From: Faucicola sp048551375
GTDB lineage: Bacteria > Pseudomonadota > Gammaproteobacteria > Pseudomonadales > Moraxellaceae
Reading direction: 5' to 3'
Length of the DNA: 64,000 nt
NCBI RefSeq assembly: GCF_048551375.1
Contig: NZ_JBLYZJ010000010.1
Coordinates: 1 to 64,000, forward strand
Of the stretch, positions 58,448 to 64,000 are shown in pieces. The position numbers and the translations under genes are program-made. The stretch's first letter is position 1; each line of letters begins with the position of its first letter. The notes below the pieces were generated by a model, which ran no database searches, was not told where the DNA came from, and worked only from the letters and a program-made list of their open reading frames with translations.

Positions 58448-58526
58448 ATAGGGTTTATCCAGTTATCACCCAAACAATTGGGAAATTGGCTATTATATAG
58501 TAAAAACTGAATTATAGTGAACAAGG

Positions 58527-58595
58527 TCGTTCGTGGTGAGCTTGTCGAACCATAACGACCGCTACCCTTCGACAGGCTCAGGGCGAGCGGTGTTC
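58527..58595. repeat. Palindromic repeat (GACAGGCTCAGGGCGAGC type) before efp
   Basis: TTCGTGGTGAGCTTGTCGAA and CTTCGACAGGCTCAGGGCGA face each other across ACGACCGCTA. This is a widespread dispersed repeat. A full-length relative lies inside the epimerase gene at 32932-32992. Here it sits between epmB and efp. Confidence 0.8.
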
Positions 58596-58733
58596 ATTTT
58601 AATTTCGGATTAACTATACAAAGATTTGATTTATTACCGTAAATTTTTTTAGTCACGGAAGTTACTCGCTAATTTATGCAACACCATCCTTGTAGACTTT
58701 TGCGAAACTTCTGTTAGTCATTTAGGAACTCTC

Positions 58734-59306
58734 ATGGCAAGTTATTCTACCAATGAATTTAAAGCTGGCTTAAAGGTCATGCACGAAGGCAACCCTTTTG
58801 CTATTTTAGAAAACGAATATGTAAAACCCGGTAAAGGACAAGCCTTTAACCGTGTTAAAATGCGTAACCTTAAAACTGGCAAAGTGCTAGAAAACACCTT
58901 TAAATCTGGCGATAGCCTTGAAGGTGCGGACGTAGTCGATGTCGAAATGAACTACCTCTACAATGATGGTGAGTTTTGGCACTTTATGCACCCAGAAAGC
59001 TTTGAACAGCTTCAAGCCGACAAAAACGCCATGGGCGATGCCCCAAAATGGCTCAAAGAAAACAGCAACGAAGAATGTACCATCACCTTGTTTAATGGCG
59101 TGCCATTAAGCGTGACTGCCCCAAACTTTGTGGAATTAGAAATCACCGAAACTGACCCAGGTCTAAAAGGTGATACTTCTGGTGGTGGCGGTAAACCGGC
59201 GACACTAGAAACAGGTGCGGTAGTACGTGTACCTTTATTCGTCCAACAAGGCGAAAAAATCAAAGTTGATACCCGTACTGGTGAATACCTATCTCGTGTA
59301 CAATAA
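58734..59306 (+). CDS. efp: Elongation factor P
   Basis: A 190-residue translation factor that relieves ribosome stalling at polyproline stretches. The modification site is Lys34 in VKPGKGQAFNRV, the target of EpmA/EpmB beta-lysylation. The KOW-like N-terminal and two OB-type domains end in RTGEYLSRVQ. The protein is complete. A strong terminator follows. Confidence 0.98.
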   Translation: MASYSTNEFKAGLKVMHEGNPFAILENEYVKPGKGQAFNRVKMRNLKTGKVLENTFKSGDSLEGADVVDVEMNYLYNDGEFWHFMHPESFEQLQADKNAMGDAPKWLKENSNEECTITLFNGVPLSVTAPNFVELEITETDPGLKGDTSGGGGKPATLETGAVVRVPLFVQQGEKIKVDTRTGEYLSRVQ

Positions 59307-59321
59307 CTGATTGATAGCGAT

Positions 59322-59352
59322 AAAAAGCCCAACATTTGATGTTGGGCTTTTT
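59322..59352. terminator. Rho-independent terminator after efp
   Basis: AAAAGCCCAACA and TGTTGGGCTTTT form a 12-bp stem followed by a T-run. It is bidirectional and serves the convergent solute-binding gene as well. Confidence 0.92.
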
Positions 59353-59367
59353 TTGCTTGGATTAAAA

Positions 59368-60300
59368 TTAATTCGCTGTAGTGGCAGAGGTTGCTACGCT
59401 GTTTAACTCTTGCTTAATCAATTCAGGGTTTTGATGATATTTTTTGATAATTTGGTCAAACTCACCAGACTTTTGGATATTAGCAAGCCCTATATTGACT
59501 TTTTTGACCAACTCATCATTGCCTTTTTGTACCGCAAATACCAGTTTTGACCCTTCACCTGCTTTGAGATTTTTGGCAACAAATTTATCTTTCATGGCTT
59601 GAAATGCGTCACCGCCTAGCACAAATTGACTAACCGTGGCATCATTCACCGCCACATCCACCTCGCCTTTTGCCACCGCAGATAAGGCAAGGAACACGGT
59701 TTTATACTTCACCATTTGTTCTGGTTTGATGCCAAATTTCTCTGGTAAATCGGTTGCCCCATCCTCACTCTCAGCCACCGCAATTTTAGCCGACTTTTCC
59801 CAATTTTCAAGCTTACTAGAATCAAGTGCGACTGCACGGTAAGGGCTAAAATAATAAGGATTACTCAATAACGCATTATTTTTAGACTATTCAGTCACGC
59901 CCACTGCACTGACCACCATGTCACCTTGTTTGGCATTAAGCGAGTCAAAAATACCGTCCCACGCATGGGGAATGTAATTAGCATTAAAACCTTGGTCTTT
60001 GGCAATGGCATTGAATAGTTCGACTTCCATACCGCCCACTGTGCCATCTGGGTTTTTCATCTCAAATGGCGGATAAGTTGCATCAATCAACACATTGTAG
60101 GTGGGTAAATTGGTATCCACCTTGGTAGGGGTGGCTGTGGTCGCTGTCGTAGGTGTCGCTGATGCGGTGGTGTTTGCGTTGGTATCGTTGGCAGGCTTCT
60201 GACAGCCTGTCAATAATATACCACTCATTAGCATACCCACTAATCCAAGATAAATTTGTTTTGATGATTGTTGATGTTGTGAATTCTTAAAGGTACGCAT
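59368..60300 (-). pseudogene. Amino-acid ABC transporter solute-binding lipoprotein, interrupted by an in-frame amber codon
   Basis: Read through, this is a complete family 3 solute-binding protein of about 309 residues. A signal peptide with lipobox LLTGCQKP leads into a Thr/Ala/Asn-rich linker, domain 1 (YNVLIDATYPPFEMKNPDG, GMEVELFNAIAKDQG, WDGIFDSLNAKQGDMVVSAV) and domain 2 (LLSNPYYFSPYRAVAL, AVNDATVSQFVLGG), ending FDQIIKKYHQNPEL. A TAG at 59887-59889 splits it just after SAVGVTE. The frame is unchanged and the sequence on both sides is well preserved, so the mutation is recent, is a sequencing error, or is suppressed. No permease or ATPase gene is adjacent. Confidence 0.85.
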
Positions 60301-60580
60301 TTTTATTATCATCCTCTTATGTTGGGCGTAATCATTGGATGCCATGATTAAGGCATCATACTATTCTGCTTTTTTTAATTGTAGTAAAAGTATACCACGG
60401 GATATCCACAAAACTGCAAAAATAAGACAAATTGTCTAAGTTTAGGGATTAACAGGTTTTTTGTTAAAAATCACCCCACTTTTAACAAACTACCCAAATA
60501 CCCTCACCCCCAGTTACGCTATGATAGGCTTAATAAATTAATCGCATTGATATTAACATTGATATCCACAAGGAACAATC

Positions 60581-61798
60581 ATGCAAGAACTAACCGCCCC
60601 TGCCATCGTCCTCGAAGCCCCAGCCCCAGTCGCCGTCGTGCCACAAGACGAAGCCGACCAAATGGTCAAACTCGACCAAACCAAAGTGCCAGAGTTGGAT
60701 GCTAAAGTCAGCGAATTCGTGATGAACGTGCTAGACAACCCTGTCAACACGCCTGCCTTCGATGACAAAGTCAACGCCATCCATCAACTTGGTAGTGCCG
60801 AAATCCGTGAGTCTGCCCAAGTCAGCAACCGCATGCTCGACCGCCCTGCCAAAAGCATGGATAAAGCCCTGTTTGACAACTCACCGCTTGCCAAATCCTT
60901 GACTGAACTGCGTGGCATTGTCGAAAACCTCGACCCCAGTAAGCAAGGCACGCTATCTAGCCCACGTAAGTTTTTGGGGATTTTCCCAGTCGGCAATAAG
61001 GTGCAAGATTATTTTCGCCAATATGAAAGTTCCCAAACCCACATCAACAAAATCATCGAAAGCCTCTACAACGGCAAAGACGAACTTATCAAAGACAATG
61101 CTGTGATTGAGCAAGAAAAAGTCAATATGTGGACGTTGATGCAGTCGCTTCGCCAGTATATTTATGTGGGTAAAAAAATTGATGAAAATTTGGAACAAAA
61201 AGTAGCGGAACTCGAAGCCACCGACCCCGAAAAAGCCCGTATTGTCAAAGAAGAAATGCTGTTTTATGTCCGTCAAAAAAACATGGACTTTTTGACCCAA
61301 CTGGCGGTCAATATCCAAGGCTACCTTGCCCTTGATATGATTCGCAAAAACAACCTTGAGTTGATTAAAGGCGTTGACCGTGCTACCACCACTACGGTGT
61401 CTGCGTTACGCACAGCCGTGATGGTGTCACAAGCTTTGAGCAATCAAAAACTGGTACTCGACCAAATCAATGCCTTGAACAGCACCACCAGTAGCTTAAT
61501 AGAATCAACATCTGCCATGCTAAAACGCCAAACCATTGACGTGCATGAGCAAGCCAGCACCAGTGGTGTGGAAATCGAAAAATTGCAAAAAGCCTTTGCC
61601 AATATTTACGAAACCATGGATGCCATTGATACCTTTAAAGTCAAGGCGTTGGATAATATGAAGCAGACGGTCAATGTACTCACTCAAGAAGTGGATAAAG
61701 CCCAACTGTATCTGGACAAAGCCAACCGCACCACGGCAAATGAAGTGGCTCAAAACTTACAAATTGCGAATAAAAAGTTGGGTGAGGTGAAAATTTAA
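60581..61798 (+). CDS. TelA-family toxic anion resistance protein
   Basis: A 405-residue helical protein of the TelA/KlaA family, linked to tellurite and other toxic-anion or envelope stress resistance without a proven mechanism. Typical segments are SPRKFLGIFPVGNKVQDYFRQYES-type in the first third, DNAVIEQEKVNMWTLMQSLR and the late ATTTTVSALRTAVMVSQAL. The start has CAAGGAACAATC upstream. The next gene, 105 bp on, may belong to the same transcript. Confidence 0.9.
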   Translation: MQELTAPAIVLEAPAPVAVVPQDEADQMVKLDQTKVPELDAKVSEFVMNVLDNPVNTPAFDDKVNAIHQLGSAEIRESAQVSNRMLDRPAKSMDKALFDNSPLAKSLTELRGIVENLDPSKQGTLSSPRKFLGIFPVGNKVQDYFRQYESSQTHINKIIESLYNGKDELIKDNAVIEQEKVNMWTLMQSLRQYIYVGKKIDENLEQKVAELEATDPEKARIVKEEMLFYVRQKNMDFLTQLAVNIQGYLALDMIRKNNLELIKGVDRATTTTVSALRTAVMVSQALSNQKLVLDQINALNSTTSSLIESTSAMLKRQTIDVHEQASTSGVEIEKLQKAFANIYETMDAIDTFKVKALDNMKQTVNVLTQEVDKAQLYLDKANRTTANEVAQNLQIANKKLGEVKI

Positions 61799-61903
61799 TG
61801 TCATATGATTGTCATATTTTTTTCATACCATATTGACTAGCACACCCAATATTAGGCAACATCACCCTACCTAGATTATCGGAACGGTTCAATAAGGTAT
61901 GCC

Positions 61904-63577
61904 ATGCGACTATTAGCAACCCAATTTTTGACTACTAAATTGATGACTGATGGTCGTATAAAATTTGGGTTGCTAGACATGACTACTCTTCCGCTGTTGT
62001 TGCTTATCCTTGCCCTACTCTTACCAATCACTAGCCACGCCATTCCGATTGAGCAAGTGCCTAGACCCGACCACAAGCCTGTGATTGACGAAGCCAACCT
62101 GCTCAATGACAGCGAAGAAGCCAAGCTCATTCAGCAAATTACCGATTTGCATAACCAAACTGGCGATTATATTGTGGTCGTCACCCTACCCTCGATTAGT
62201 GATACTGACCTCACGCCAAAACAATACGCCACCAAGCTGTTTGAAGCTTGGCAAATTGGCAATAAAGACAAAGACAATGGGCTGTTAATCCTTGATGTCG
62301 CAGATGTCAGACGGCTTGAGATGGAAACTGGCTATGGGCTTGAGGGGGCGTTGCCCGATGTGACCTTAAAGCGGATTCAAACCGATGTTATCGTCCCTGC
62401 CTTTAAGCAAGGCGATTTTGCAACAGGCTTTGAGCAAGGGGTCACAGCGATTGGCGAAAAGTTGATTGAAGAGCAACAAGCCAATGTTAATAGCAATCCT
62501 CAAAATGGTAATGCCCAAAATTATAATACTCAAAGTCACTCATTATTAACCACATCTATTGGTAAACCATTTGGCATTTTGGCGAACTACTTTGTCATTA
62601 GCTTGCTGTTTTTTGGGATTTTTAGTGCAGGATTCTTTTATCGCCGTGCCGAGTTACGCTATCAGTTTGACCAGCCTTTTGAAGAGCAAGACATTGATTT
62701 AGCCGAATTTCAAGAACTGTCTAAACAGTTATCGTTTAGGAATGTGGTTTCCGAGTCTAGTTTAGGGATAGAAACTGCTTTTTTCTTTCTTTTCCCTTGT
62801 ATTTTTGGCTTGGGGTTTTTATTTTATTGGTTTTTTAGTGATTTAGGGTTTATGACTGGCTTGACCTATTTGCTTGTCGTCGTTGCCTGTTTTACCATTT
62901 TTGCCAGTTTATTAACTTTACGCCGTCCGACTTCGCATTTAAGTTACTTTAATGAGCAAATCACGGATCTGGCGTATTTTTATGAATTGACCAATCCCAA
63001 ATACTCCACAGCTGGTATGATTGTTCGTGCTATTTTATCGCCGTTATTTGGGCTAGCCATACTGCCGTATTGGTTCAAGCAAAAGAACCTACATACAGAG
63101 CCTCGCCCCTGCCCCCAATGCGACCACACCATGCACTTGCTACCCAAAGATAAGTCGTTTGCGATGTTAAGCAAGTTTCATCAGCATGAGGTGTCACAGG
63201 GCTTTGCGGAATTTGAAATATGGCTGTGTGATAAATGCCATTATCAGCACACCTTACGTTATGCTTCGGACAACAAAAAGCCGTATTATTTTGTCTGCCC
63301 AAGTTGTCAGCAAAAAGCCTATTGCTTGGTGGATAAGAAAACCCTGCAACCTGCCACTTATGAAAGTGAAGGTTTAAGGGTCGATAATTATGAATGCTTG
63401 GCGTGTGGCTTGCAAAACAATGTGGAATACGTCGTTCCCATGCTTGTGAGGGAAAGTAGTTCTGATAGTTCAAGCTCTAGCAGTGGCTCAAGTTGGAGTA
63501 GCTCAAACAGTGATTCTGGCTATAGCTCAAGCGATGGTGGTTCATCGGGCGGTGGTGGTTCGGGGAGTGATTATTAA
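61904..63577 (+). CDS. TPM-domain membrane protein with zinc ribbons and Ser/Gly-rich tail
   Basis: A 557-residue YgcG-like protein. An N-terminal hydrophobic segment (LPLLLLILALLLPITSHA) may be a signal peptide. If so, an ATG at 61979 could be the true start, but the ATG at 61904 has the better AAGG site. The TPM domain spans about 50-190 (VIDEANLLNDSEEAKLIQQI, VVTLPSISDTDLTPKQYA, GNKDKDNGLLILDV). Helices lie near 225-245 and 290-350. The cytoplasmic part then has Cys pairs CPQCD, CDKC, CPSC and CLAC, suggesting zinc ribbons. The last 40 residues are almost all Ser, Gly and Asp. Its function is unknown; TPM proteins are often linked to envelope maintenance. Confidence 0.8.
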   Translation: MRLLATQFLTTKLMTDGRIKFGLLDMTTLPLLLLILALLLPITSHAIPIEQVPRPDHKPVIDEANLLNDSEEAKLIQQITDLHNQTGDYIVVVTLPSISDTDLTPKQYATKLFEAWQIGNKDKDNGLLILDVADVRRLEMETGYGLEGALPDVTLKRIQTDVIVPAFKQGDFATGFEQGVTAIGEKLIEEQQANVNSNPQNGNAQNYNTQSHSLLTTSIGKPFGILANYFVISLLFFGIFSAGFFYRRAELRYQFDQPFEEQDIDLAEFQELSKQLSFRNVVSESSLGIETAFFFLFPCIFGLGFLFYWFFSDLGFMTGLTYLLVVVACFTIFASLLTLRRPTSHLSYFNEQITDLAYFYELTNPKYSTAGMIVRAILSPLFGLAILPYWFKQKNLHTEPRPCPQCDHTMHLLPKDKSFAMLSKFHQHEVSQGFAEFEIWLCDKCHYQHTLRYASDNKKPYYFVCPSCQQKAYCLVDKKTLQPATYESEGLRVDNYECLACGLQNNVEYVVPMLVRESSSDSSSSSSGSSWSSSNSDSGYSSSDGGSSGGGGSGSDY

Positions 63578-63578
63578 A

Positions 63579-64000
63579 TCACAAACCCAATTTATTTGGC
63601 AATAATGCCACGACTTTTGCCACAGTTGCTTCTAGCGTATCGCTATCGGTTGGCATCACCGTGATATGAGCGATTTTGCGACCGTCACGCTCTTCTTTAT
63701 CATAGCCATGATAATGCACGCCATCAATCGCCAATACATCCGCCACATTCGGATATTGACCGATGACATTGAGCATCACAGACGGCTTGACAATCGCCGT
63801 ATCGCCCAACGGCAAGCCTGCCACCGCACGCATATGGTTCTCAAACTGGCTACACACTGCCCCCTCAATCGACCAATGCCCTGAGTTATGCACACGAGGG
63901 GCGATTTCATTGGCAAGCAAACCATCCGCTGTCACGAATAGCTCAAGCGTTAATACACCAACATAATCCAAATGCTCAAGGAGTTTTTTGATATTGTCTT
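63579..64000 (-). CDS. purK: 5-(carboxyamino)imidazole ribonucleotide synthase PurK, C-terminal part
   Basis: The frame is open to the right edge, so the 5' part lies outside the window. Visible are the ATP-grasp end GVLTLELFVTADGLLANEIA, PRVHNSGHWSIEGAVCSQFE with the catalytic-site residues, and the C-terminal DGVHYHGYDKEERDGRKIAH. PurK carboxylates aminoimidazole ribonucleotide with bicarbonate and ATP in purine synthesis. It is convergent with the TPM gene, with 1 bp between stops. Confidence 0.95.
   Translation of the reverse strand, partial: DNIKKLLEHLDYVGVLTLELFVTADGLLANEIAPRVHNSGHWSIEGAVCSQFENHMRAVAGLPLGDTAIVKPSVMLNVIGQYPNVADVLAIDGVHYHGYDKEERDGRKIAHITVMPTDSDTLEATVAKVVALLPNKLGL

Noticed and set aside
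59368..60345. Two separate small genes in place of the solute-binding protein
   Set aside because: Both halves are in the same frame, join with no missing residues, and together make one complete family member; the second half has no ATG or ribosome site.

Overview
The window is a continuous, densely coded stretch of a gammaproteobacterial chromosome, most likely Moraxellaceae. The moderately low GC, the mix of Moraxella/Psychrobacter/Acinetobacter-type genes (TelA, EpmB-EF-P beside a FimX-like protein, DUF485-ActP, HemL) and the many short palindromic intergenic repeats point to a Moraxella osloensis-like organism. This assignment is inference from gene content; no marker gene was compared.

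Layout. (1) 1-4,400: a thiamine-diphosphate 2-oxo-acid decarboxylase and an aldehyde dehydrogenase form a two-gene module, lying between a Tn3-family-type 38-bp terminal inverted repeat (191-228) and a complete 332-bp miniature element with Tn3-type ends (4045-4376). (2) 4,640-12,130: tRNA-Val(GAC), a receiver-only response regulator with its cache-domain sensor kinase, polyphosphate kinase 2, a DOMON-like protein and an AAA-ATPase-like/PD-(D/E)XK protein. (3) 12,225-29,480: hemL, then a complete uptake [NiFe]-hydrogenase locus on the minus strand. In transcription order it reads hypF, hupS, hupL, hupE, hupC, hupD, hupF, hupG, hupH, hupI, hupJ, hupK, hypA, hypB, hypC, hypD, hypE. The small subunit carries the extra cysteines of oxygen-tolerant membrane-bound hydrogenases. 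(4) 29,490-31,070: a crotonase and a VapBC-type toxin-antitoxin pair. (5) 31,160-36,440: a GbsR-type regulator with epimerase, DoxX-like, DUF2269, two DCC-family thiol proteins, an SDR and small membrane proteins. Three copies of a 20-bp palindrome lie in front of its transcription units. (6) 36,740-38,870: DUF485 protein and ActP acetate symporter. (7) 39,000-45,800: a 1451-residue secreted serralysin-like RTX metalloprotease with a huge Thr-Pro repeat, divergent from a Fur-boxed tonB-exbB-exbD operon. (8) 46,165-53,100: 5'-nucleotidase, EamA transporter, a MoxR/DUF58/transglutaminase operon and a lipoprotein cytochrome c. (9) 53,186-59,310: a FimX-like REC-PAS-GGDEF-EAL protein, a conserved unknown protein, EpmB and, divergently, EF-P. 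(10) 59,368-64,000: an amino-acid-binding lipoprotein gene broken by an amber codon, TelA, a TPM-domain protein and the 3' part of purK.

How it works together. H2 oxidised by HupSL in the periplasm would feed electrons through cytochrome b HupC to the quinone pool, with the hyp and hup accessory genes building and protecting the enzyme. The decarboxylase/dehydrogenase pair would turn 2-oxo acids into carboxylic acids, and ActP would import acetate. TonB-ExbBD energises iron uptake under Fur.

The observations I rate highest are the Tn3-type ends around the decarboxylase module, the conserved operator shared across the GbsR cluster, the serralysin with its TP hexamer array, the oxygen-tolerant hydrogenase with in-frame repeat insertions in HypB and HypF, and an orphan Fur box followed directly by a terminator.
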